Assembly: GCA_019359885.1 (NCBI GenBank) | Contig: JAHBCN010000168.1 | Location: forward strand, 62,001-126,000 | DNA: 64,000 nucleotides | Source: Listronotus oregonensis | Lineage: Eukaryota; Arthropoda; Insecta; Coleoptera; Curculionidae | Direction: 5' to 3' | In this document: positions 1 through 11,700 of the stretch, one piece after another | How the letters are laid out: every line of letters starts with the position of its first letter | Position numbering within the stretch: position 1 is the stretch's first letter | Translations under genes and position numbers: made by a program | The notes under the pieces: generated by a model | Told to the model about the DNA's origin: nothing | The model's input: the letters and a program-made list of their open reading frames with translations, nothing else | Database searches by the model: none

Positions 1-1530
1 GTTAATTACAACTGAAGCCACATAATTTGTGCTGCATAAGGTAATCAACGTTTTATTTTTGAGTTAAGGTCCCTTTTTTACGTGTTTTATTTTTTCTGTA
101 TAGATTTTCCTTTATATTGAAAGGTATTTGGTTTATTAAACCTTTGTCAGAAATTAATTTTTTCTCATAATTCAGAAAACTTTTTAATATACACTTTTTT
201 AAGATTTTTTTCTTTCGAGGAGCTTGGGACTACATGGATAAAAACAATAACGCTTTAACACCCGCGATCAAAGGAGCAGTTAATAATAATTTGCTTTGGT
301 GTTATATGAACTGATAAGTCATTAAATGCCCAGTAAGAAATTACAAATTGTTTACTTTTTTTGATTTTATGGTGATGTCAAATATGTAATTAATACTTTA
401 TTTCATTGACTTTTTGAATCAATGAAAATGAACAGATTCTAGTTGTTGGCCTTCTTAGAGCATAGCGGATATCTCGGCAGGTATCTGCAATTGAATCTCT
501 TGGGTTGTTTTCACAATAATGTCGCACTGAACAATCCCACTCCACGTTTTTGCAATTCTTTATAAAGACCTATAGCACATTTTTGCTATGTAACCACAAC
601 ATACCGGTATCACAGCATAACTAACAAAGAGCAGCACGATTTCATAAATTGGTGGTACGGTCATTTTGACTTGTGACTTGTGTAAATACTATTGTGTATA
701 AGCACCAATAAATTATTATTTTTCTGGGATATGATCTGTCTCCTTTATTTGAATTGTAATCATTTCTTTTGTGTTTTGTGCTCAAAAATATCAAAAGGCT
801 GCCTGTTAGTTATGCTGTGTCACATGTAAATATGTTATATGGTTACCTTGCAAAAATTTGTTTCTAGTTTCTCCAAAGATTGGCCTTTTTCGCCCATCAT
901 TTAATGAAAACTTAAAGTTTAAATGTGGCTTCCAAAAACGAATTAATATAAGGTGCCCCATCAAGAAAATGTTTAAGAATTTCACAAGAAAAAATACACA
1001 GATGACCATTTCATATTTTTGTTTAAGTATTAGAAAGCCACAAAAATGTACTTGTGTTGCAGGTTACATGATTTCAACACAACTTAATAAACTAAAAGAT
1101 ATTTGACGAAAATCTAGCAATGATATTTAATGTGTTCTTTAACTTAAATTGCGCCTTAATACTTCTTTATTATTTTTTTGGCCTTGAAATTTCCACATCA
1201 ATAAATTTAGCCTCTTACAAAAAAAAACTAAGTTAAAACGCGATGATAGTTTTTTTTAATTATAAGAAAAACCAGGTAGATAATAATTTATACCTAAAGT
1301 AGTGCTCCAACAGGCGGAAATTGTAATAAAAAAATGGTAATATCAAACATGTTCAAATACTAATTGCACAAAAATAACGGAGTTCAGAGAAAATTTTACC
1401 TTGAGTTCGTGTATACATTTAAATTTATTGATCATTATTAAACATCGCTTGATTTCGATACTATTTATTTTGTAAACCGTATAATTTTATTTCTTTAAGA
1501 AAAGTGAAGGATTGCAATAAATAATTTTTA
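1..1530. other. Sin3A upstream intron, no recognisable feature
   Basis: AT-rich sequence with short open frames only. Because the first visible Sin3A exon (4617) opens with an acceptor site, this stretch is inferred to be intron of that gene. I see no exon, RNA gene or clear repeat boundary in it. Confidence 0.4.
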
Positions 1531-1559
1531 CTTAAACTGCTCGGTAAATTGGAATGCTC

Positions 1560-2640
1560 AAAAGCATTGATTCAGTATTCGGCTGATTGGGTTATTATTA
1601 ATAGCCGCTCCACACTCGCCCACGAATCGCAGCTGCGAACTTTGGCTAGATTCGCGCTAGATCTGTGTTGCGAAGAATATGGACTTCTACAATCGGAATG
1701 TTCGCGGTTACGATTATTGTTTCCCTTTGTCGCGGGACAAAAAAATAAACCGACATCGAATGTGGTACGCTGCGAATAGCGCAGGCCAAGCCGCAAAACC
1801 ATCCACACTTGCGTTTCACGGCTTTCGCGACGTAAATGTAGAGTCGTATATATTTCGATCATACCCGCCCGCAAAACGTGGCTGCGAATTTTGGGAGATT
1901 TGCGTCAAATCTCTGCGCGAAAAAAAATGGTCCTTCACAATTGTAATGTTCACGGTTAAATTAATTGTTATCCTTTGTCGCGGCTAGTGATGGAACCTTC
2001 GAATGTATTCGAATATTTCTTTCGAATATTCGTATTCCAATCGGCTGGGGTATATTACCGCTACTTATCGGATGATAGTTCATTCGATTCGCGGTTTATT
2101 GATATCAAGAATAGAAATTTTCCACAAAATGTCGACTTTTTTGGCGGCCCCTGTATACTATTCTATACACCACACCAATAATTACGAATTAAAACGAAAA
2201 CAAAACTTTCGCCGCACCACCAATAACAGTAAAACAAATTTAAAACGTACAAGAATACGTATGCAAACACATCAACTCAATAACCAAAATAGTCGACTGA
2301 AATTAAAAGCAGAAACAAAATAATTAATTTTTCATCTTCCGACAACTGATTTATCCGGAATACTTCGTTATTTCGAAAGCAAACGCTTCGACTTCGGCGT
2401 AAGTCGACGGCGGTCGGCGCAATATATCGAATATCGATTGGAGTCGGTCAATGTTTCATATGTCGAATGATATTCCGAATATGAAGATCTTCCGGAATAC
2501 GAATATTCGAATATTAAAATCATCCGAATATGCCCATCGCTAGTCGCGGCCCAACAACCCATACCGAATGAGGAACTCCGCGAAGCACAAACGGGAAGCC
2601 GCAAAACCGTTCACACTTTCGTTTTACGACTTTCGCGCCG
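1560..2640. repeat. GC-richer tandem repeat, period about 249 bp, split by a hAT-like insertion
   Basis: The segment around 1632-1830 recurs about 249 bp further on: GCTGCGAA at 1632 and 1881, then TGGTCCTTC-like, GTTCGCGGTTA/GTTCACGGTTA and CCTTTGTCGCGG blocks in the same order. The second unit stops at 1984, is interrupted by the element 1985-2542, and resumes at 2551 with GCCGCAAAACC and a TTTCGCG block as in unit one (about 1790-1830). The unit is much richer in CpG than its surroundings. Origin unknown; it may be the inside of an older transposon. Confidence 0.6.
1985..2542. mobile_element. hAT-like non-autonomous element, 558 bp, perfect 8-bp TSD
   Basis: The ends are TAGTGATGG and CCATCGCTA, an imperfect terminal inverted repeat. 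The element is flanked by GTCGCGGC at 1977-1984 and again at 2543-2550, the 8-bp duplication typical of hAT transposons. Just inside both ends lie clusters of CGAATATTCG and related motifs. No transposase frame is preserved. It interrupts the 249-bp tandem repeat, so it is the younger insertion. Confidence 0.8.
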
Positions 2641-2944
2641 CCTCTTTGGAGCTGTTTAACACGTTTAATAATTCTAGTTGAAATTGAGCAAATGCCCTAG
2701 AATTGAGCCAGAACAATTTTCACTATCAGGAATTGCGGTTCAGCCTAAAAACATGATCTTAAGTGGTTCTCTGGTTTGACTGTCGGATTTGTATGCATTT
2801 TTTTGGGATTTTATGAGGACCAATAAAGAGATAGAACTTTGGGGTTTTTATCATTTATTTATAAGTGTTTCAAGAGTATACATATAAATTTTTAGCTAAA
2901 GATGTTCATTAGAACCAAAGTTTTAGCGCTCTGAAGACACCTGC

Positions 2945-3400
2945 CTCGAAAAAATGGACGCTCACATCCTCCACGAAATCAGCTGATTGGCTTCTTCTTT
3001 TCTTCCAGGGAGCCGTCTTTCACTACGGTAGACAGCGCAGCCTCTTGGACTTTTTGTGCCCAATCTCCCATTGTCTTTTATACCAATCCTCCCATTAGTC
3101 TTGTTCCTTCTACAAGTCTGCATAACCCCGAGACTGGTTAGTTGATATATTTCTGTGGGCTCATTTTCGGTTGCCCAAATAATGCCTGTCTTTTAACGCT
3201 TCACATTCACACAGTATGTGGTAGGTTGTATCTTCCCCTCGTCGCACATTCTGCAACTTGGGTCCCCATTGTATGAGCCTATCTTGTAGGTGCCCTCTTA
3301 GGTTATCTGCCTGTTAGCAACCCTACTGTTATGCGAAGTCTGTCCTACTTTGTCTGAGTAGTTCTTCCTTCTTCTTTTGGATGGCCCCTGAACTTTCACG
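2945..3400 (-). mobile_element. Non-LTR retrotransposon 3' fragment, antisense
   Basis: On the minus strand this matches, block by block, the C-terminal part of the retrotransposon at 31880-32230: the stretch coding CNLRGHL/QxGSYNGDP/CRMCDEG-like residues and the region behind it ending near GAAGAAAAGAAG. Frames are broken by many indels. It is a dead 5'-truncated copy inside a Sin3A intron. Confidence 0.65.
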
Positions 3401-4616
3401 ATTGGCTTATCTGAAACTAAAAAAATCGGCGGTGTTTTAATCTGTAAGCTCAAATACACGGAATGGACTATTAGGAAAAGAAAATTTTGAAAATTGGATT
3501 TTTGACAGACTTGAACAAAAAATTTCAAATTTCATGTATTTTTAGTCAACTTTTTGTTAAAAAAAAGTATTTTAAATTTTGGGGTAATAATAGGTCATTC
3601 CGTGCGTCTATATGTGCTGAGTCGACCCTATAAATTTGAAGTGAATTGGCCAAGCCGTTCTCGAGATATGATGGAGAAACGTTTGAAAAACAAAGTTTTG
3701 AGCGTTTGAAGTTTCAAGTACAGTACAACTATAAAAATTCTAACTTACCATTAATCTGCGATACCAAGACTAAAATAAATTTCAAAACGTAAATACCTAC
3801 ACCAATTTTATCCTAAACTTGTTTAAATTTGTCTGTGCTTGTATAAGCATACATTTGTATAAAGGCTCTCGGGTATCAACCCGACAGAACATAATAGGGT
3901 CATCCTCTCAGCGCTCCGAACACATGCCTCGTCTAACTGCTGTATCTTTATTATTGCTTCAAATTTTGAAAAATCACTTAACCACCATATTTTAGACATA
4001 GGTATCAAGGAAACAATTTAGGCAAAAAAAAACGATTTTTTGAACCTATCAAACCAGAAAACCCCCATAATTAAATCGGACAAGTTTCCTGTTCATCAAA
4101 TTTGTTCTGAAATATTAATTTTAGTATTCTAAACACGTTAGCAGATAAAAACATAAGGCTTCCTAATTATTTTAAAGCAATGTTTTGAAACAATAAAAAT
4201 TTAAAGTAATCTTATGTTATCCATAAATCGGTGTATCTCTTAACAGAAACATACATCACTGTTTTTTCTCTCTTTAACTAGAAGAGCTAATATTATTCGG
4301 TTTCGTATTTTTTTTTGTCCATCGTGACTTCTTATTATAAAGAAATCTCTTTTTTCCTAAGTATTTTTTATATGCCAACCAAAAAAAAAGACAAGATAGC
4401 TTTTTTCATTTTTGCACTAGTACAATATATTATATATGTCAAATAGCTTAAATCGCTAAGAAAGAGAAGCTGTTTCTCAGGAAAAGTATTAAAAAATGTT
4501 TCAATTTTTTAAAAATGTAATTTATTAAAACTTAACACTATCTATTACTTATTAAAAACCTAAAGTTATAATAGTATCCTTTGTCTATATTAATTGATTC
4601 AATTTTTTTTGTTCAG
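3401..4616. other. Sin3A: Sin3A intron, nothing recognised
   Basis: AT-rich intron leading to a pyrimidine tract and the acceptor TTTTGTTCAG at 4616. I see no further gene or bounded repeat. Confidence 0.4.
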
Positions 4617-5731
4617 GTTACGTAAGGCTTTAAGATCACAAGAAGTCTACAACAATTTCCTACGCTGCCTGATACTTTTCAACCAGGAAATAATTTCAAA
4701 GAGCGAGCTATTACAAATCGTCACTCCCTTTTTAGGCAAAGTCCCCGAACTACTCAAGTGGTTCAGGGAGTTTATGGGTCAGAATGAGACCGAACCAATT
4801 CCATTCAATGTCACAAGATCTGAGCGTCCTCAAGGTGACCACGAACTCGAAATAGACCTGGCAACAGCTAAACGCTTGGGTGCTAGCTACTGTATCATCC
4901 CCAAGGCCCAGGAGGGGCAAAGATGTTCTGGAAGGACGCAGCTTTGCAAAGAGGTGCTAAACGATCAGTGGGTTTCCTTCCCTACTTGGTCTGAGGATAG
5001 TACTTTTGTTAGTTCCCGCAAAACCCAGTATGAAGAATATATGTATAGATGTGAGGATGAACGGTTCGAATTAGATGTGGTTATCGAAACCAACGCGTCC
5101 ACAATAAGAGTTTTAGAGGCTGTCAATAAAAAGTTGAGTAGGATGGGACCTGATGAGATTGCCAAGTTTAAACTAGACGATTGCTTGGGCGGGAGTTCTC
5201 CCACATTGCATCAGCGAGCTTTAAAAAGAATTTATGGTGACAAAGCTTTAGAGATAATCGACGGTCTAAAGAACAAGCCGGCAGTAGCGGTGCCCATTGT
5301 AATAAAACGCCTTAAAGCCAAAGAAGACGAATGGCGAGAAGCTCAAAAAGGTTTCAACAAAATATGGCGTGAACAAAACGAAAAGTATTATCTAAAAAGT
5401 CTGGACCATATAGGCATTAACTTTAAACAGACTGACGTAAAGGCCATACGGACTAAAAGTTTATTCAGTGAAATCGAAACTATTTTCGACGAGCGACATG
5501 AACAGAACGAAGAAGGATCTGAGCCGGTGGTAGGTCCGCATCTTGTGATACCCTACAGAGATAAAGGTATTTTGGACGATGCTGCCAATCTGTTGATACA
5601 TCATGTTAAACGGCAAACGGGCATTCAGAAAGGAGAAAAAAGGAAAATTAAACACTTACTGAGACAGTTTTTGCCCGATCTATTTTTTCATACGAGGCAG
5701 CCACTTAGTGATGACGAGAGGGAAGATGATG
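4617..5731 (+). CDS. Sin3A: Sin3A exon: PAH3 and HDAC-interaction domain
   Basis: Acceptor TTGTTCAG|G and donor GATG|GTAAGT. The first 55 or so codons form PAH3 (FNQEIISKSELLQIVTPFLG, LLKWFREFMG). The Sin3 HDAC-interaction domain follows from about 4840 to 5200, then a helical Lys/Glu-rich segment (RLKAKEDEWREAQKGFNKIW). It ends in an acidic DDEREDD tail that continues into the next exon with one base carried over. Confidence 0.95.
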
Positions 5732-8700
5732 GTAAGTAAAGTTTTAAAAAAATCAGTATTTTCGCATCACAAATATTTTCAGTGGTTTGGTGTCGGAGTA
5801 AAAAAATACATTATATACATTTAAATATAGGGTAATTTAGAATTTATTCCTAAAAATTTAAAAGGACACTTAGAATTCTATTAAAATCACGATAATACTT
5901 AAGAGGGTATTCTAGTTTAGAGGGCCAAATTTTAGTTGTTTTTTAAAATGCTGTAAATAAAAAAGATTTTGGTTTTTGGCCATCGGGTTATTTATCGGTT
6001 GTTTTATTAATGTTTAAAGAGTATAAAAAAAAGGCAAATTTTAATAAAGTACAGGACCGCAAAGTGGAGACTCAAAAAAAGCTGCCCCCTCGATTCCACC
6101 TTCCTTGATGATCTGAAATAAAAGAGTAGGGATGTAGTTTTAACTTTAAGAATAAAAATATTTGACAACTCAAAAAAAAAAATTTTTAATTTTACATCCC
6201 AAAAAGTGGGGCCATACATCTAAACAATTACCATATTTTTTTAACCAGAAATTAAGTGTGGCTTTAAAATCCAAAATGTTTTTAACGACAAAAACTTTTT
6301 GTTCCTTTAATATATATTTTTCGTAATTTCAGATGATAATGAAGAGAAAGAAAGTCCAGGAAGTTCTCCTAAAGGGGAAGATAAAGAATCAAAAGGAAAA
6401 ACCGACGGTGCGGTACCAGGAACAAGTACTGAACGGGATCAGTCTCCAGAAGTTAAAATGGAAACGGATATCAAGGAAGAAGATATAAAAGTGCCTCTCC
6501 ATGCTCAAACATCAAATCCTGTAAGTAAAGATTTCTATCGAAAAAAAAGGAGTAGTTTAGAATTTTAGAGCATCGTCTTAATTTTTTTGAGATACTTCAT
6601 AAAAAAACAAGTCTATTCCTAAATGTTTAACTTTTCCTTCGCGGTGGAAGGGTGTTATACCCACTCACTTTAAACCCTACCTACCTACCTAAAATTTTTC
6701 TACTAGATACACTAATAAAATTTTTGGAACCCTTAAAAACTACTACATATACATTACACTAATAAACTTCTCGGAACCCTCAAAAACTTGTTAATATTAT
6801 AATTTGCAAATTCAAGTAACGTAACCTATATTTATCCAAAAAAATATCTTTCAGGAGGAAGCATACACCCTCTTTATGGCAAATAACAATTGGTACATTT
6901 TCTTGAGGCTGCATGCCATCTTGTGCGAACGACTCCTAAGAATCTACGAGCGGGCGGTGAAAATTGCGCAGGAAGAAAAGGAAAACGGCGCTAACCGTAA
7001 GGACAGCACGGCCATCGCTCTTAGACTGAAGCCAAAACCTCAAATAGAGTTGGAGGACTATTACCCAGCGTTTTTGGACATGGTCAAGAATCTCCTCGAT
7101 GGAAATATGGAGGCCAACACTTACGAAGATACGTTAAGGGAGATGTTTGGCATCCATGCGTATATCGCTTTTACGTTGGACAAAGTGGTTTCCTATGCAG
7201 TGAGGCAGCTGCAGCATTGTGTGACTGAGCGGTAAGCAATTACTTATTCTAAAATTATTGTTCTATTGGCATGGTGCGCGATGAAAACGTCATCTGACGG
7301 CTGCGTAAAATCATGCTTGAAAGCCATGGGAGAGGTGTAAGATTATTTAATTTTTTTTCGTAAATAAATATATATAAACATGGTCAGCACTGTAAATGAC
7401 TGTTGAATAACATTACAAATGTCAAAATAATTTTTGGTTAAATCTCCTAGGTGGAATTCGGCGGAATTTTAGGAAGGTTTATGCAATTTTGAGGTTATGT
7501 CAGTGATGCGTCGTAACTCAAAAACTAGCATTCGCGTCCAGACACCCGGATATTATGATTGGCGCGCTTCTTGACAGTGTTGACGCATTTCTAATAATAT
7601 AACAAATTTGTCATGACCTAAAAACTAATTTTCAATGTGTAATTATTATTTGTTTTTAACAAGAATGACTTTCCTGAAAAATTAAGCTTTTTATCCATTT
7701 GTCCTCTTATATACCCTTATTCGTGGACAGTCTGTATATATAACAACAAATTTTTTTTAATATTTATTTTCGACAGGATAAATCGCCCACAAATTATAAT
7801 AAAAAGCCCAAAGATGTAATTGTAGATTCCCAGGTTTTTTCTAATATTTTATTAAAATTTTGTTAATAACATCTTTGGATAATTTAGACAAATTCATGGT
7901 CATGGTTAGTTCTGGTTAGTTAAAGCGGCTTTTTAAATGAGTTGAAAAAATTTCAAAAGAATACCATTATTAAAGGCATGATAAGTCAAGTAACAAAAAC
8001 CTATGCCTACATTATATATGAAATGAACATTTTTTTTAAATTTTATTCACCGCATGCTGATTTCAAAAATTAAGTCGGTATTTTTTTATATTAAATGCAC
8101 TATTTTTAAAAAATGCCTACTTTTCGAATTACGCGCTCCCTGTAAAATAAAGCATGTTTCATGTGTCAACACTGTCAAGAAGCTCGCCAGCCATAATATC
8201 CGGGGTTTCTCTAGACGCGAGTAAAACTAGCGGGCTCCGACAAAAATCGGCAATTGGCCCGGTAAGTAAAAAATGACCTGACAAAGTTACAAGTCTAGAG
8301 CTTTTCAATATACTTAACACTAATATATACTTTACTTACTTGTAGTGATGAGCAAAACAAGACCAAGACCGGGCTAGTCTTGGTCTTGGTCTTGGAAGCC
8401 TGGTCTTGGTCTTGGTCTTGCAAGCCAAAAGAAGGTCTTGGTCTTGGTCTTGCACCACCCGGTCTTGGTCTTGGTCTTGCTGCAAGAGTCTTGCTGGTCT
8501 TGCTTTTTTTTGATAGTAATAATTAAAACTAAGCAATCTTGAATAAAATATATATTTTTAATACTTAAATATAAATTAAGATGGGGACTATATTTTTTGC
8601 TTTAAAATTTTAAAATATACCAGTTTAAACCTAAAACGTACATTTAAATTATTTGATTAAAAAGCATATTTTTAATGAGTGCGTTTTTTTTATTATAGCG

Positions 8701-11700
8701 CCAGGGCCGGATTTAATTTTTTTCCGCCCATAGGCTAATACATTTTGGCCGCCCTAATATGTCAATATTTTTTGAATGTAAACTACACTAGTAATTCTTA
8801 TAAATAATATTAAACAAATTTAACAAAAGTAAAAAATACAGAAAATTAATTAACAATTCTTTAAAACAAACAAATTTGAGGATTTTTTATCTATTCGCTG
8901 AATTATAAAAAAAAATATATTAATTTACCATTACATTTTTTAAAATATTAATCGTAAATTTGCCGCCCATAATATTTGCCGCCCTAGGTTTTAGCCTACT
9001 CAGCCTTTGCGTAAACCCACCCCTTTATAGCGCTCTATTTTTGGTTAAATTAAGACACAACCTTCTTTTATACATTTGGTGGCATATAGAAACATTTTAG
9101 GGTTAAGAATTATATAAATTTTCTTTGAAGAAGTAGATAAAATTAAAGCAAATACAAAACTGTTTACTGTGTGAGCAGAAAAAAAGACTTTTAATTTCAA
9201 CCAGATGTGAAATATATGTGAAAATAATTCTGATATGTAATCATTGGTTTCTGATTCAAAAAAAAAAAGTTATTTAAAAAACTTTTCAGTTAATATGAAC
9301 TTTTTACCTTTAAATTGGTTAAGAATTTGTCGTACAAAGTTTGTAGAAATACTTTATAAACAATCTGCAGATACAAGGGGGCCCAATAGTGTGACAAAGC
9401 TCGATATCTCCTAAATCGTCCATTATAGTGAAAAACTAAACATACAAAAATTATAGACAAAAAGGGCATAAAATGTAAAATTATTTTCTATCCCAGAATT
9501 TTTCTATTAATCCACTGCCACTCAAGAAAACTCCCTTATTTTTAGCTTTTCCCCTGAAATAAAAAATTTATGGCGAAAAATCTATTTAGAAAAAATCGCC
9601 ACCCTGTATATTATGCTTGTTGTTATATAGGAATAATGTCGACGTAGATGGTTTTTAAATATTATTTTCGATTTTGACTTTTCCGTCTAAACCAGAAGTG
9701 ATTTTTACAATCCATTTTAAAAAAAGTATTCCTTTATCACATGGCAAATATATTTTTTATTAATCCATTACTTTCACATTATCTTAATTTTAAGAAGCAA
9801 TCTAATGGTGCTACCTGTATACTATAATGTATTTCTGGATTTTGAAGATTTTTTATCCACCCTGTAAGTTGCATCACTTGATAGCTAATAAAAAAAAAAA
9901 AACATTGAAATTATGAAAGTAATATTCAGCTTCCATAACTTTTGTACCCCTAGTTTTTCTCTGTCGTAAACGATATTGGAGATGTCAAGCTTTGTCGGAT
10001 CATTGAGTCAGCATCTCATTATTTTTGAAACATGTTATTAAATTTATTCCTTATCGTTGTTAAAGAACTATAGAACTAAAAGAACAAAGTGATCGATTTA
10101 ATTATTATTTTATTTAAGAAACTCTTACTTATTAAATAATCGCCTCTTTTGACAGTTCTTGACACAGTTTTTGTCATGTCTGTATGAAATGCCTTTGTAT
10201 ATTAAATATAACAATTAAATATTACAATATCAAAAAAAGTTGCAGAAGTGCAAGAGTCTTGCAGGTCGGTCTTGGTCTTGCGTAGTCTTGCACACCTCGG
10301 TCTTGGTCTTGGTCTTGCTGCAAGACCAAGACCGGTCTCGCTCATCACTACTTACTTGAAGGCTTTATAGACATTGTTTTCTATTTACAATCACAGAAGA
10401 CTACACAGACACTAAAGTCAGTTCTGCAGACACTCCTTGATTACATAGTTTATTAAAAAGAACCTTTTTCTTTTTAAAACCCTCAAATCATTAAAATAAA
10501 CTTCAGGAAGAGACAGGATCAAACGGTACACGGCAAGAAACGAGTAAGTTTTTCTTCTTGTTACGTCAATTGAAAAGTTGTTCGGTTAAGCCCGAAACCC
10601 GAAAGTCGTTCGGCTAAGCGGGAAATTTGAATTCAACACCTTTTGTCTGCGTGCCAGCAATCCTTCATGATTCTTCTAATTTCCAACTAGCAGTTGGAAA
10701 TTTATAAAATTTGCAGTTACTATTTCTGGCAGTATTTGTGCATTCAACTACACAACAACTATTATGCACCATTTTAAATATTTTTATCTAATTGTTTACC
10801 TTTAAATCAAGCATGATTTAATGAAACAGCGAGCGCTGCAATCGATTCAGCTCTCCCCACCATACACTCTGCTCCCTGCCAATATGACCCTGTACTTAAT
10901 ACTAGGCTTTATAATGAAATTAAAATAATAACACCATATAATTTAAATTTTTTGGGATACAATCTATATATGTTTTTTTGTTTACAGAACTGCATTGGGA
11001 TGTACAGAATTGTACTTAAAAGAACAAAGCGCGGAGCAGCTGGCGGTCTATGCGCGAACGCCCATAAGAATGTTCACCTAGAGCAAGCTTATCAGAGAGC
11101 AGCGGAAAAAGTAGTACAGGAAGAAAACTGTTTTAAAATCTACGTGTACAAGTGCGACTGCAAATTAACCATAGAATTGCTGGATACTGAACCTGAGGAT
11201 TCAAAAAAAGTGGAAGAAACTAATGTAAGTCGTTCTAAAAGATATTTTATAAACTTACTTTCTGCAAATCGTCTTTGTATCGCTAGAGATAACTGGAACC
11301 ATCTGTTCCACATTTCGCAGTCGTTAATTTAACATAGTTTATTAAGGTTATGATTCACATGTGGTATTTTTATATTACACTCATTTCTGTTATGCAAAAC
11401 CGACATCGTTTGGTCACCAGACGTTTAGCTCCTTACAGTGTTGCCTTCTTTTTCCTGTAAACGTTTTTTGTTCCATATTTGTCGACCGTTTGTATCTCAA
11501 CTGAACTCTGGCAACAATGAGAATGTGCATCCAATTGATAAAGACGTGTTTCTGATCAAGGCGGCGCGGCAGCCGACTTAGCACAAACCGCCCCGTGTGT
11601 CTTTAGCCTAATTGCCTCATTTGACATTGCACCTAAGTGCGGCAACCGAACGTTTAAAACTTAAAGCTGGATTTATAGTTTGACATTGCTGATTCCGTTC

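Larger units (their letters stand above)
8343..10350. mobile_element. hAT-like non-autonomous element, 2008 bp, with TTGGTC arrays and a perfect TSD
   Basis: The ends are TAGTGATGAGC and GCTCATCACTA, an 11-bp perfect inverted repeat, flanked by CTTACTTG at 8335-8342 and 10351-10358. Inside each end is an array of TGGTCTTGGTCTTG and its complement (about 8356-8505 and 10245-10335). The interior has no transposase and hosts two younger insertions (8702-9025 and about 9385-10005). It lies in the intron between Sin3A exons 7231 and 10988. The TIR and TSD support hAT; the terminal arrays are presumed transposase-binding sites. Confidence 0.85.

Noticed and set aside
1572..1987. Overlapping open frames of 76-102 codons on both strands
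   Set aside because: They fall in the CpG-rich tandem repeat, where stop codons are simply rarer; no conserved protein features.
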